Positions 32,699-43,949 of a stretch of 64,000 bases of DNA are shown in pieces (position 1 is the stretch's first letter; the number at the start of each line of letters is the position of its first letter). Origin of the DNA: Gyromitra esculenta (Eukaryota; Ascomycota; Pezizomycetes; Pezizales; Discinaceae); NCBI GenBank assembly GCA_038503075.1, contig JBCAML010000014.1:372001-436000 (forward strand). The letters are read 5' to 3'. The notes beneath the pieces are model-generated. The model searched no databases and was not told the DNA's origin. It was given only the letters and a program-made list of their open reading frames with translations. The translations under genes and the position numbers were made by a program.

Positions 32699-34539
32699 AT
32701 GGTCGAGTGTCCTGCCTGCTCCAAGGAGATTTCACTGAGCTCAATCAACAGGCACCTAGACTCCAACTGCACCTACTACGACGAAGCTCCCATGCAGAAA
32801 CCCGCTTCTTCGACCGAAAACCACAAATCCGTCGCCAGCATCTTCCAAACCTCTTCTTCTTCAACCTCGACCACGACAACCTCGAAAAAGCAGCCGCAGC
32901 TTGTACGTACACCTAAGCGGAATGGTGTGATATCTCCTGTTTTCACCTCGCAAAAACGTTCACTTCCAAGCTCTCAAGATAGCTCCCTGAACTCAGAATC
33001 CGCGTCTCAACTCTCGCCACAGCCAACTCCCAAGAAACAGAAACAATCTACAGGCGCGTCCGCCCTTCGCGATGCTATGCCGCTCGCAGAGAAAATGCGG
33101 CCCCGAGAACTGGATGAGATTTGTGGCCAGGATCTTGTTGGGCCTGATGGCGTTCTCCGCGGGCTGATTGAAGAAGGGAGAGTCCCGAGCATGATACTAT
33201 GGGGAGCAGCAGGATGCGGAAAGACGACGATTGCAAGAGTAATCGCTGCGAGGAGCATGAGTAGATTTGTAGAGATCTCAGCGACTGCGAGTGGGGTGGC
33301 GGAATGTAAAAAGATTTTCCAGGAGGCAAAAGGGGAGCTGCAGTTAACGGGGAGGAAGACGATCCTATTCTGCGACGAGATCCACAGGTTTACAAAGTCG
33401 CAGCAAGACGTGTTTTTAGCACCGGTGGAGAGTGGACAGATTACATTGTGAGTGATATCAGGCAACTCTTGGTTCTCAAGTGGGAGATATGAGTGTGCTA
33501 ATGGACGAATGTGTCTCTATGAAGAATCGGAGCTACAACAGAGTAGGTATCATACGCCCCGTCTACATATCTTGTGAGCAACCCAGTACTCAAATCCTTA
33601 GAAACCCTTCATTCAAGATTCAGTCAGCTCTTCTCTCCCGCTGCCGCACCTTCACCCTCAGCAAGCTCTCCCAGGCCGACATCGAGTCCATCCTCCAGCG
33701 CGCCCTAAAAGCCGAATCTCCCACCGATTCATCTGAAATGCCTATAATATCCCCCCTCCTAGACAACGAAATGATAACCTACCTAGCCCGCTTCGCCGAC
33801 GGCGACGCTCGCACAGCACTCAACCTCCTCGAACTAGCACTGAACCTATCTCAGCGCCCCACCACAACCAAAAACGACATAAGGCGCTCCCTCACACACA
33901 CCCTCGTCTATGACCGCTCCGGCGACATGCACTACGATTCGATCTCCGCATTCCACAAAAGCGTCCGTGGCTCCGACCCAGACGGCACCCTCTACTGGTT
34001 ATCTCGCATGATTAAATCCGGCGAAGACCCGCTATACATCGCCCGCCGCATGGTCGTTATTGCGAGCGAGGATATCGGTCTCGCCGATAATACTATGCTA
34101 CCGTTAGCCACAGCGGCGTTTACTGCTGTTCAGCAGGTCGGGCTGCCGGAGGCCCGTATCAACCTGGCGCACTGTGCGGTGGCGCTGGCGCTAAGTAGGA
34201 AGAGTGTTAGGGCGTATCGGGGGCTTGAAAAGGCTACGGAGGCGGTTGAGAACGATCCGATGATTGCAGGGGCGACGATTCCAGTGCATTTAAGAGATGC
34301 ACCAGCGAGGGCGATTAAGCAGTTGGGGTATGGGGCGGAGTATAAATATAATCCGGATTTTAGGGATGGGAAGGTGAAGCAAGAGGTATGTTTTGCTGCT
34401 GATTTGTGGAGTTGGAGAGTACTGACTGGGGTGGGGGGGGATGTAGTATTTGCCGGAGGAGGTGAGGGGGGTGCGGTTCTTGGAGGATCTGGATTTGGGG
34501 ACGAAGGAGGATACGGATTTAGAGGAGGATTATTTCTAA
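32699..34539 (+). CDS. AAA+ ATPase Mgs1/WRNIP1
   Basis: Exons 32699-33447, 33525-33542, 33602-34385 and 34447-34539 give 547 aa. The protein acts with PCNA at stalled replication forks. The N-terminus has a UBZ-type finger (CPACSKEI ... NRHLDSNC) that would bind ubiquitin. The AAA core shows Walker A WGAAGCGKTT (about residue 165), Walker B ILFCDEIHRF and sensor region IGATTENPSF. That last motif is split by an 18-nt micro-exon, without which the frame breaks. The C-terminal MgsA-like domain includes SEDIGLADNTMLP, HLRDAP and GYKYNPDF-like KYNPDF. The last exon encodes YLPEEVRGVRFLED. Confidence 0.94.
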
Positions 34540-35266
34540 ATCCGCGGTTTTATTATAGTCCTTTGTGGTGCTGTAGGCGAGCAAACAGAAATTACGTGTA
34601 TAATACCAATTCGGTGACCATCTCCAGCTAGAATCTTAGTCTTGACCGAATTATAAATTTAGGTGAAATTTTCTACCGTCCCGTGGAAGCCGCAGCTCTA
34701 ATCCAAATAGTCCTATCTTCAAAGCGAGGTTATTCGTATTTCTATGCTCTCTATGCAGGCACTTAATAAATGGCATGTTCTTCAAAGCAGCTTCAGCTTC
34801 GGTAAATAACACTGAAATACAAACAAATAAAGTATTACCATCCCACCCCAAACTTTCTTCTGAAAGCCAGGTCGCGGGGCATGTAATTGCAATATATTCA
34901 CGGCGCATCACTCGGCCTAAATCCCACAGAACCAAAGCAGTGATGAGCGATCTCAGCCATACTGAGGATTTCAGGGTTACATTTTACGCGTTTCAATAAC
35001 TCTCACGTTCTATTTCCAGTCTCAGGATCCCATCTACTACTCCCTTAGACCAAGACCCTCTTCGTTAAACACACTAGGAGCACGCCCAACTAAATAACCA
35101 TCACGGCAGTAAAGTTACCAACACTTCCTCTCAGCTCCTCCCCCCCTCCCCCCCCCAAAAAAACCCTCAAACCTTAACAATAATTATTATATTACCTACA
35201 AAAAAAACCCCACACCCCAGCACCCCAAAATAAAAATAAAAATAAAACCCCCCACCTCCCCCTTAA
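34540..35266. other. intergenic between convergent genes
   Basis: Contains a poly-C and A tract (35140-35170) and an AAAAT microsatellite (35228-35246). Nothing gene-like. Confidence 0.5.
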
Positions 35267-36891
35267 CTACACTTCAATCTCCATTGGTACGGTCCCATAA
35301 TCCTCAATCTCCTCAACCATCTTCCTCCCTCTCGCAGCCTTCATGCTCTCCGTCTCCGTCTGCCTAGTAAACACCCTCCCAGCCGGCCCAGCCAGCCACG
35401 CGTCCGGCACGCCTACACGGATCCCGTCTTTATTGCTAACCCACCGGACCATTTTCGGGACCGGGTAGGATTCGGCGGCTAAGGAGCCGGGCTCCATATC
35501 GGCCGGGGTGGCGGCGCCGGTGTCGCGGCCTTTGTTACGCATTTTGGGGGTTTGCTTCTTGAGGAGTTTGTTGATTGTGTCCATCTGTAAGGGTGGGATG
35601 TGTTAGCGGGGCGAGCGGAGGATGGGGTGGGGAAGTGCCTTTTCTTCTTCTAGACGTTGGTCTGTTAGGTTTTTTCTTCGGCGGGCCATTTCAGCGCGCT
35701 TGAGAGCCTGTTCATCGGCTGTTAGGGGGATGGCTTTTGCCGCGCTTGGCCGTTCTGCGTTTGTGCTAGATTAGTATGGTGAAGGTGATATTTACTAGGA
35801 TTTGGAGAGAGAGAGGTTGGATTTACCAATCCCAGTAGGCAGTTCGAGCAAGTCTGCGCTATATACTTCATCCAGTCTACTCTTCTGTCTCTTTGTCAGC
35901 CTACTCATATCCGGGGTCCCCGTCCTGCTTCTGAAATCCGGTGAATTGACGCCAGTCCCTTCATCCTCATCGTCGCTATCCAGCATCTCCTCGTCGTCCG
36001 TCTCGCCCTCTGCGTCCTCGTCGTTCAGTCCGTCGTCTTCCTCCCCCTCTGCATCTTCATCTTCGTCCACCTCTTCCCCCTCCGCGTCCTCATCTTCCCC
36101 CTCCGCGTCCTCATCGTCCTCATCTTCCTCATCCGACGACTCCTCTTCGTCCACAATCTTCCTTCCGCGCCCCGCGCGCGCCGGCGCCGCAGCACTATCT
36201 TCCGCGCTACTGCTCTCCTCAACCACCACGTCCGCCGTCCCCGGGGGCGGTGTCCACGCCGCCGTCGCTTCACGGAGCTTATCTTTCGTCATCTTTAGCG
36301 TTAATTTTATAGTCTGCTCCGGTCTCGCTGTCGTCCTGGTCTGTTGTTGGGCCTTCTTTGCGGCAGCCCCGCTGCGCCGTGAGACTGTGATTGTGTCTTT
36401 CATGGGGATGTCGCCGGGGCGGGAAACATTGCTGAGATTGCTGGGACCCGCTTTAGTGCGGGAGGGCGTGACGGCGGATTTACGGCGGGACGAGGTGCGC
36501 GCCGGGGGGAGTTTTAAGGGGAGTTTTTTGGGGGGGCCGGGGGAGAGGTCGGGGTCTGATATGTCTTTTTCGTCTTCGAAGACGTATCTATAGGTTTGTC
36601 AGGAGATGTGGTAGGATGTGGGTTTGGGGGGGGGAGGTACTCTTCTTCTCGCTCTTCTGGTGTATCGTCGTCGCTTTCTTCCTCGCTGTCGTCGTCGTCG
36701 TCGTCGGGCTGGTGTCGTCCCTTGGTGACGTCTGTGATTAGGGTGTTCATTTCTTCCTCGTCGTTCACGTCGCTCAGCTCGCTTTCGGAGGACGGGTCGG
36801 AGGAGTCTTCGGAGGAGTCACGGCGCCGTTTCAGTACTGGAGCTCGCGGCGGGGTGGGATCGTCTCTGCGTTTTTTCAGGCGGGATGCCAT
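35267..36891 (-). CDS. INO80 complex subunit Ies2-like (PAPA-1 domain)
   Basis: Exons 36891-36641, 36587-35827, 35754-35639 and 35584-35267 give 481 aa. Ies2 (INO80B) activates the INO80 nucleosome remodeller in the nucleus. The N-terminal two-thirds is low-complexity: basic MASRLKKRRDD, poly-Asp/Glu tracts, and a long acidic stretch with DEDAEGE-like repeats. The C-terminal part holds the PAPA-1-type helix, with EQALKRAEMARRRKN and LEEEKMDTINKLLKKQ, followed by VRWVSNKDGIRVGVP. The third intron (35585-35638) begins with GC rather than GT. The acidic antisense frame on the plus strand (Ser-rich) is a shadow. Confidence 0.85.
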
Positions 36892-37323
36892 TGTTGGGTG
36901 TCAATGGAGGATGCGTGGTGCTGAAGACGCGGTGCTGGAGGTGCAGATGTGCAGATGTGCTGTAGAGGTTGTAAATACAGAGAATGAGGAGGAAGTGCCG
37001 CGAATGCTACATACCCACAAAGCGCGTCTGCTCAAGCTCTCTCTCTCTCTCTCTCTTCTGCTCTCTCACCTGCTCTGCGCCACTGGGGCTGGAAACGTGA
37101 GGCTTTGGTCGGCGGATGTCTGAATTGTTTCGGCCAGTGGCAGCCGGACAGCGCAGTGCGAGGAGCGTGGAGTGTGCTGCCGAGGCTTCACGTCCGGACC
37201 CAACACTCTCCTCGATTACCACAGCTCTTGTCTTCCCTCGGTCCTCACCACCACCACCACCACCACCACCACCACCACCACCACCACATCGCATCCTCAA
37301 CATCTATTCACACACATACAATC
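36892..37323. promoter_or_regulatory. divergent promoter with microsatellites
   Basis: 432 bp between the divergent starts of the Ies2-like and Pex14-like genes. It has a CT-repeat near 37038-37056 and a (CAC)n run at about 37248-37287, close upstream of the start at 37324 and so probably in the leader. Open frames through the CAC run are chance. Confidence 0.6.
37248..37287. repeat. (CAC)n microsatellite
   Basis: About 13 uninterrupted CAC/CCA triplets. Lies 37-76 bases upstream of the Pex14-like start codon. Confidence 0.9.
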
Positions 37324-38640
37324 ATGGCTGACGACAAGCCCTCCCCTCCCGTCTCCGAGAATGCCTCTCCGTCCCCAGAAACAAAAACAGACACACCACC
37401 AATCACACCGCCCAGCACCACCGCGGAGACAAAAACCATCGACGACCTAAAAATCATACACGAGTCCCCTGAAAAAGCGCCGAAGCAGAGTGAACAAGCC
37501 CCAGAGGCACCAATGACGCGAGAAGAACTGCTGGAACAGGCTACAAAGTTCCTCGAGTCGGCCCCAATCAAGAATGCTCCGCTTAAAGAGAAGCTGGAGT
37601 TTCTACACACGAAGGGGCTAACAAGGGAGGAGACGGAAGCATTACTGGCAAAGCTGGAGGAGAAAGTGTCCAGCACTTTGCCAAAGACCGAAGATAAAAG
37701 GAAGGGGAAAGAGGTAAGCTTGTTCCTCCCCGGCCAAGATATAATATAATACGCATTCTAACACCAACCAACCAGCCAACTAACCAGCCAACGAACCAGC
37801 TCGTCAAAGCCGGGTCCAGCACCTCAACAGCCATAACCCAACCCAAAGAAGCCCCCCCAGCTCCAAAGCCCGCCCCAATCCAACAAGCTCCGATCGTAAC
37901 CTATCCCGAATTCCTTACACCAGCTCCACCTCCCCCTCCTCCTCCGCTCCTCACCGCCAAATCCCTCGGCAAAGCCCTCTACTTCGCCTCTGGCGCCGCC
38001 GCCACCATCTATGGCGCCAACAAATTCGTCTTCGCGCCCATGTACGATGCCCTAACCGCCGCCCGGCTCGAGCTATCCTCCACTGCGCTCACAAACCTCA
38101 CCGAATTCAACACGCGACTCCGCGCCCTCGTCCCGGAAACAAAGCCCCGTTCCACTCGCACCGACGACGACAACGACAGCGACACATCCTCCACCTCCGA
38201 CCCCGGCGAAATGTTCCACGTCGACGCGCAGACCCAAACCTCGCCCTCTCTCGAAGCATTCCCGCTAGACGGCGACGACATTATGGCGCTCAGCCCAGAA
38301 AGTAAATTAGAGCACCTGGGACGTCAGCTCGAGACTCTGGTCGAGAGCCACAGTGACGGCACGGATAACGAACTTACGTTCGCGCTGGAGGACTTGACGA
38401 GTTATTTGGAGACGCTCACGTATGAGTTCCCGGGGATGATGGGGATGTATTCCAGCCCGTATGGAGGCTATGGTAATAGCGGTGCGGTTAAGGAGAAGGA
38501 TAAGGATGATCCGATTGCGAAGGTTAAGGCGGAGATTAGGAGTGTGAAGGGTGTGTTGCTTAATAGGTTTGTGTCTATGCTCTCTGTGATTGGGAGTGCG
38601 CTGACTGGTTTGTAGTAAGAATTTCCCAACGACAAGGTAG
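37324..38640 (+). CDS. Pex14-family peroxisomal membrane protein
   Basis: Exons 37324-37713, 37800-38566 and 38616-38640 give 393 aa. Residues about 65-105 (REELLEQATKFLES ... FLHTKGLTREETEALL) are the Pex14 N-terminal domain that docks Pex5 and Pex19. A Pro-rich spacer is followed by a hydrophobic segment (KALYFASGAAATIYGANKFVF) and a helical C-terminal part with an acidic region and EMFHVDAQTQTS. The last exon, only 25 nt, encodes the conserved end SKNFPTTR after VKGVLLN; ignoring that intron would give a wrong tail. It could be canonical Pex14 or the filamentous-fungal Pex14/17 (Pex33) type; I cannot separate these. Confidence 0.82.
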
Positions 38641-38974
38641 ATGTGGTCGAACTCCAAGGGGAGGGAAAGGAGGGGAGTGTATGATACATAGACGGCAGGA
38701 CAAGAAAGAGTTGGGTTCACGGGAATATCTATATCTACAATTTCAATACAGGTCTTCATTTCATCTAATAAACAATATAATCCACCTCCAGTCCCCCCTC
38801 TCAATACAGCGATATCCCAAACCGAGTGACCGCTGATGAATCTTGGCACCCCACCCATCCTCGCCACCCCTAGAAAAAAAATTTAAAAAAACCCCCCTGC
38901 AACCACCCCCACCAACAAAACAAAAATCCCTCGCCTCGCCTTCCCTCTCCCTCAATTCCCACAAACCCTCCCAA
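38641..38974. other. short intergenic
   Basis: Contains the 3' end of the Pex14-like gene and leader of RRG9. The frame of RRG9 extends upstream to 38843 but the family-like mitochondrial start is at 38975. Confidence 0.5.
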
Positions 38975-40552
38975 ATGCGACTCCTACACACCACCCGTCT
39001 CCTCCGCCCCCTCATCTACCCCCCCCTCATCCGCCCCCGTCTTCTCCGCCCTGCATCCCACGTTGCGATCCGCGTGCTCACAGACGATGACTACGTCCCG
39101 TTCGTATTCGCGCACAGCAGCGCACTCGGCATGACGGAGCGCGTGCAGTCCGGGTGGCCGCCGCCGCCGGTTGTTCCAGAGCCCGAGATTGAGGTTGTGG
39201 GGTGGGAGCGGGACGTAACGGACGTGGTTGCGGTTATGGAGCGTAGGGTTGGAGGCGGGAAGATGCGGGATGGAGGACAGAGGCCGGCGGTCGCGGCGAA
39301 GAAGGAGAAGAAGAGGTTGGAGAGAGAGGCGAAAGCGAAGGAGGAGGAGGAGCGTAGGGCGGCGAAATGGGCAGGGAGGAAGGAGGGGAAGTATGCGAAG
39401 AGGTATGGCGAGAAGGCGTTTTGGAAGAAACCGTGGGATCCGAAGATTAAGGAGAAGGAGCACTGGAAGAAGAAGATTGGGCCGTGGCTAGACAAGTGGG
39501 AGGAGAATCCAAGCTTTAATGGAGCTTCCGAGGAGACGCAAGACGCATCAGCAGTCGGCCTGGACGCCCCCAAGCCGTACAACAAGAAGTTCAAAGGTGC
39601 GAGATACAAGAGGGCTTCTCTAGAACTACAGGATACTGCTACTGCTACAGCCACCACCACCGCCCCACCAAATACTCCCAGGCCCCAGGTCCGAGGCCCC
39701 AAGTCCGTAGAGAAAAGAAGAGCCTGGTTCTTGAACCTCCGAGAATACAAAAAAGCCACCAAACCCGGCGAGCGAGACCGAGGCAACAGACCAGCTCTCA
39801 CCAACAGCAAATACACAAAAACCAACCAAGGGCTTCGGCGACGACGAGCTCTCGCCCACGCCCACGTCCACGCCAACCGCAGCGCACCTCGGCACTCCAG
39901 GACCCGCCGCGGCCTCCGCAGCACCGCCGCGTCCCGCCGCACCCCGCGCACCTTCATCCCCCGCGAACACAAGCCCAAGGACCCGAACGAGAAGCCCAAC
40001 AAGTGGACGCTCCCCGAAATCGAAGAGGTCGTAGTCGAGCCTACACGGCTCCAGAAACACATAGCTTCGCACCCACGCGCCGAGATTGAGCGCTGGAAGA
40101 TCGAGAAAGCAAATCTACAAACCAAATTCAGAGGCGCACATTGGAGTCCGATGAAGAAGCTGTCTCCGGAGGCGCTGGATGGTATCAGGGTCTTGCATAG
40201 AGACCACCCTGAATACACGACTGAGAGATTGTCGCAGCTGTTTGAGGTCTCGCCCGATGCGATAAGAAGGATATTGAAGAGCAAGTGGCGCCCTGACACA
40301 GCAGCTAGGGAGCACCGGATGGTGCGGTGGGAGAATAGGGGGACCAGTGTGTGGAACAGATGGCTGGATATGGGGGTTGTGCATACGAAGAAGATGAAGA
40401 AGGAGAAGACGTCACGCAGAGTGGCGAGGGAGAGGAGGTGGGGGATGGCGGCGGAGAAGAAAGAGGGCGAGGAGACGACGACGGGAGGGAGAAGGAGGAG
40501 GAGGGATAATGTTATGAAGAGTGTTGCGGGTCTTTCGGCGAGGATCGTGTAA
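38975..40552 (+). CDS. Rrg9 / neugrin-like mitochondrial protein
   Basis: Single exon, 525 aa. Rrg9 is required for respiratory growth and mitochondrial genome maintenance. The start at 38975 gives an Arg/Leu-rich presequence (MRLLHTTRLLRPLIYPPL). The middle is very basic and low-complexity. The conserved domain lies near residues 385-455: WSPMKKLSPEALDGIRVLH, HPEYTTERLSQLFEVSPDA and IRRILKSKWRP, the helix-turn-helix-like signature of the Rrg9/neugrin family. It is longer than yeast Rrg9, mostly from the basic insert. The long antisense frame (40299-39091) is a shadow of this GC-rich repeat-like coding. Confidence 0.88.
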   Translation: MRLLHTTRLLRPLIYPPLIRPRLLRPASHVAIRVLTDDDYVPFVFAHSSALGMTERVQSGWPPPPVVPEPEIEVVGWERDVTDVVAVMERRVGGGKMRDGGQRPAVAAKKEKKRLEREAKAKEEEERRAAKWAGRKEGKYAKRYGEKAFWKKPWDPKIKEKEHWKKKIGPWLDKWEENPSFNGASEETQDASAVGLDAPKPYNKKFKGARYKRASLELQDTATATATTTAPPNTPRPQVRGPKSVEKRRAWFLNLREYKKATKPGERDRGNRPALTNSKYTKTNQGLRRRRALAHAHVHANRSAPRHSRTRRGLRSTAASRRTPRTFIPREHKPKDPNEKPNKWTLPEIEEVVVEPTRLQKHIASHPRAEIERWKIEKANLQTKFRGAHWSPMKKLSPEALDGIRVLHRDHPEYTTERLSQLFEVSPDAIRRILKSKWRPDTAAREHRMVRWENRGTSVWNRWLDMGVVHTKKMKKEKTSRRVARERRWGMAAEKKEGEETTTGGRRRRRDNVMKSVAGLSARIV

Positions 40553-41783
40553 GATTGGTGTTTAATTCTCGGTTGTGGGCTTCTGTATTGTATAGTTTTA
40601 TGGTCTCTTTTCTTCTTCTTGGTTTCTCAGTATTGTTTTTTTGTGTTTTTGGTATGGAGTTCCGTTTGGGGAGAGTTGGATCGATAGACGGTAGGTGCTG
40701 GATGATTACATGTATGTTTAAATGTACAGCTGAAAGCGATTTGCTGTATTTAGATAACCCAAAAGCTCTGGACACTTTGTTTCGTCTCTCAAGAACGGCT
40801 TGGAGCGTATCGCAGGCTTACTATACGATATGTGCATATCCCATCGACTAGATGGTGTTGGGCAAACCAGGAAAGGAAATCGTCGAAGCAAAGGCGCTGC
40901 ATATGCCAGGCGTGAGGTCTACATGTTGGTCACTGACCTTGAAACCCAACGCAAGGACAGATTTGGTCAGGGTCAACGAGCATGGTGCTGGAATGAAAGA
41001 CATCTGCTTCTTATCACAATTGACATCTACATGCTACATGTAGCTCCACATTTCTCTGCAGACAACTATAGCTAGACCAAACGCTTCTTCTTATTCCCAC
41101 ATATGAATTAAAATAATAGCTAACTGACAGCAGAGACCCGCACCAAGCCAAATAGTACCAGACAGCTGTTATCTAAACAGCACGCAGAAAGGCGCCAACC
41201 AGTGTCTCAGTTCGGCAGACATCGCACTTACATATGGCACATCGATAAGTGAGCAATCAGTTCCAAATGCCACCAAGAATTGCGATGAAGTTGACCTCAC
41301 TTATCACGAACCGATTGTCGAGAGACACAGCTTCGTACCACCCTGATGTCTCCAGGTCGGCTATCCCACGGACCGCTCTGAATCATGGGTATAGATCGGA
41401 GCCTCACGCTAAGCGATCCCAGTCTGAAACGCTTTCCCCAGAACACACGTTGCAATTAAATTACTATTCCGCCCCCCCCTTCTCGCGTTGCCGTCCATCC
41501 AACTGCATCGCGAGGCACCCACCGTCTTCTCCTCTTTGTAACGCGTACAATACAGACCTGCCGGTATTGCATTGCACAGTACTGTACTGAGAGTCACCCA
41601 TCAGCTGCATATTCACTCACAGTCATACCCAAAGTATCTCTCTTCTGCTGAACAACTGTTCCTCCCCCACCTTTTCCCTTACATATCTTCATCGTCACAC
41701 GTCTCTCTCACACCCATCTCACCCACTCTAACCTCACATCTCTTATCCCAACGCACATAAAAGTATATACCAAGATCCAAGAA
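40553..41783. other. intergenic
   Basis: Holds TACATGTA at 40707 and 41035 (the latter within a 12-bp palindrome GCTACATGTAGC). No gene is supported; short frames have no recognisable features. A pyrimidine-rich stretch just before 41784 is probably the leader of the next gene. Confidence 0.5.
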
Positions 41784-42668
41784 ATGCGGCTATCATCACT
41801 TCTCCTTCTCGCTGGCGCGTCTTTGGTGTCTGCGCAATGGGGTGACTACCTGAATCGCATTCTGTCCCCGCAGAAGCCCCTTGCTGTCGCTGAAGAGATC
41901 GATCAACGCACCATCATCGAAAAGCGGGTGCGTAACATCACCAGCGAGAACTGGCGGTCAGCTATCAACAGCACTGCCGTGACAGAAGGTGAAGACGCGA
42001 CAGACGTAGCCGAGGAGTGGCTGCTTTATTTTACCTCCAGCATTGTGAATGGGACTAGGAATGCTACATACTGGGATGGCGTGTTTGATGTATGTACCAA
42101 CTTTCTGCTCTGCTTTTTTGCTTTTTGCAACTGCATTTCCCATTCTGCGAGAGTATAGGAATGTGTGCAAAGCTGACGATGCTCTGCATAGGATACCGCC
42201 GTTCTCTTCGCCACCTCCAAGAACCTTGCTGGCCCTGCCCCCAAGATCAACCTTGGCAAGGTCGATTGTGCCAGCCCCGAGTCTATTGAGCTCTGCAACA
42301 CCTTTTTCCTAACCTCGCAGCAAAAGCTGCCCGAATTTTACCACATTGCATCCTATGCAAATGGGTCCGTGGAACTCAGGGACATCTCGTCAATCGTCTC
42401 TAAGGTCCCCGAGGGCGAGCAGCCAGCATATTTGGTCAAGTTCCACAAAGCAGGACTCTGGAAGCAAGCCAATGCCTGGACGGGCGTGTTTAATCCGATT
42501 AGTGGGCAGCTGAAAGATGCGACGCCATATGTGGGTCTGGCCCTTAGGTATTACGATGCAGTGCCATCATGGATGGCAATGGTTGCTGTTTCTTTCTTAG
42601 CAAGGAACATCATGTGTGTCCCCTCTACTTTACCATTCTATAGTTTTTATGCTGACGACGGAATATAG
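41784..42668 (+). CDS. secretory-pathway thioredoxin-fold-like protein
   Basis: Exon 1 is 41784-42089 and exon 2 starts at 42192. A clear signal peptide (MRLSSLLLLAGASLVSAQW) begins the protein. Two or more N-glycosylation sequons follow (NIT, NST, NGT, NAT). Exon 2 reads DTAVLFATSKNLAG ... INLGKVDCAS ... LCNTFFLTSQQKLPEFYHI, which resembles a thioredoxin-like fold with a cis-Pro loop but no CxxC. Near the end WMAMVAVSFLA could be a membrane anchor. The 3' end is uncertain: reading straight through stops at 42668, while a short intron near 42616 could join a different tail ending around 42740. Probably an ER-resident protein; family not named. Confidence 0.65.
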
Positions 42669-42995
42669 GTCCCGGGTAACTAGACAAAATCTGACTCCTA
42701 GAACTCCTCCTCCAGTGGTTGCTGGGGCTTCATAATTTCCTGAGGTTTGGGAATGAAAGATATTGGGTTCGGCGCTTTGCTTGCTTTTTCTTTTAGATGG
42801 GTGATGGATATGGTCAGTCATTTAACGGAGATATGGATCCATACGGAAAAGACTTTCTTTTTTAAAGATTTTTATTGCGGAGAGAGGCAGATACTATGAT
42901 GATGGTTTGCATTGGGTTAAAGTGAAAATTTTGTATTACTCTTCCATGGTGTTTAGTTTTCTTGATGTTTGTCCCACTCGCTTTATTATGGACCG
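42669..42995. other. intergenic between convergent genes
   Basis: 3' flanks only; it may include the last codons of the preceding gene if an alternative intron is used. Nothing else seen. Confidence 0.4.
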
Positions 42996-43630
42996 CTAGG
43001 AAGAATGAGATTCTGCGTTCAAGACCATCTCGCAGGTGTGGTGTAGGTTCCTCAGATCGGTGATGACCTTTTCGTCGATACCCACGTTCCCAAACTTCCC
43101 GTAGCGGAGGTCGCTGAGGTCTCCAATAGTAACTTTGAGCTCTTCAAGCATCGTTTCGCACTCTTGATCGAGATCCTTGAACTCTGCGTCGAGGTCGTCC
43201 GCTGCAGCATTCATCTGTTGTAGTAGCTCCTTCAGTGGAAGTTTCGGTTCTGTGGGTGCTGCGCCGAAGAGCTTTCACAAGCTCTGTTAGTATATCTATC
43301 GAGAACAAAGGTGCAGGAGGAGCTCACCTCAATTCCCGTCATCGCGTCATCTTCAATCCCCCGTCCCTCTCGTGCTTCCTTCTTTGCGTCTCGCCGCTGC
43401 TTCGCACCGAGCCGTGCCTCAAACTGGATATTCTTTTTGACACGATCATATGTCTTGTTCTGGAGGAGCTGGAGCTCGCGGTAGAGGAGCTTCACCTGTG
43501 GGTTGGAACGCTTATCCTTGGGGAACAGCTCTGTGAACTGGCGGAGCGAGATGATATCCTGCAGTGATGCTCGAGAAAGTAGGAAGGACGAAAGGATATC
43601 GTACTCCTGGGCAGTGGTGGTCGTTGCCAT
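42996..43630 (-). CDS. Cnl2/NKP2-family kinetochore protein
   Basis: Exons 43630-43328 and 43271-42996 give 192 aa; intron 56 nt with donor GTGAGC and acceptor GAAAG. The N-terminal half (EYDILSSFLLSRASLQDII, FPKDKRSNPQVKLLYREL) matches the small CCAN-associated Cnl2/NKP2 proteins, and the C-terminal half is a predicted coiled coil (DLDAEFKDLDQECETMLEEL). It would sit at the inner kinetochore. Length fits the family. Divergent from EAF3. Confidence 0.82.
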
Positions 43631-43949
43631 GGTTTTGTTTGCCTGACCCGACTTCGCGATTCCGGAACCGCTGTTTGTTTCGCGTTCACGGGCTCAACGT
43701 CCAGAGCAGCCAACAAGGTGGAAAAGGGCCGCCGAGTGACTAATCGTGAAAGCAGGGTAACATCCTCACTTCTTCCCTGGCCGTTCGCTCACTAACGCGT
43801 CCTCCCAAGAATTCCCCGGCGCGATCTCCCCTTCCCTTCCCTTTCCTCTAGCCTTTCCCTTTTTTTTGCCTCCCCCCCCACAGCGCACCCCCCTTCGGCA
43901 TCCTCTACCCCACAAGCGATTAGGAAAAACCCACGCAGATCGACGAACC
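43631..43949. promoter_or_regulatory. divergent promoter of NKP2-like and EAF3
   Basis: 319 bp between the two divergent starts, with a pyrimidine-rich stretch before the EAF3 start. No specific site recognised. Confidence 0.5.

Noticed and set aside
35802..36593. 263-codon Ser-rich frame on the plus strand
   Set aside because: Shadow of the Asp/Glu-rich Ies2-like gene on the minus strand.
37105..37323. N-terminal extension of the Pex14-like protein through the CAC repeat
   Set aside because: It would add a poly-His stretch from a microsatellite; the ATG at 37324 gives a normal start.
39091..40299. 402-codon antisense frame over RRG9
   Set aside because: It is the mirror of a GC-rich, Arg/Lys-rich coding sequence; the plus strand carries the recognised Rrg9 domain.
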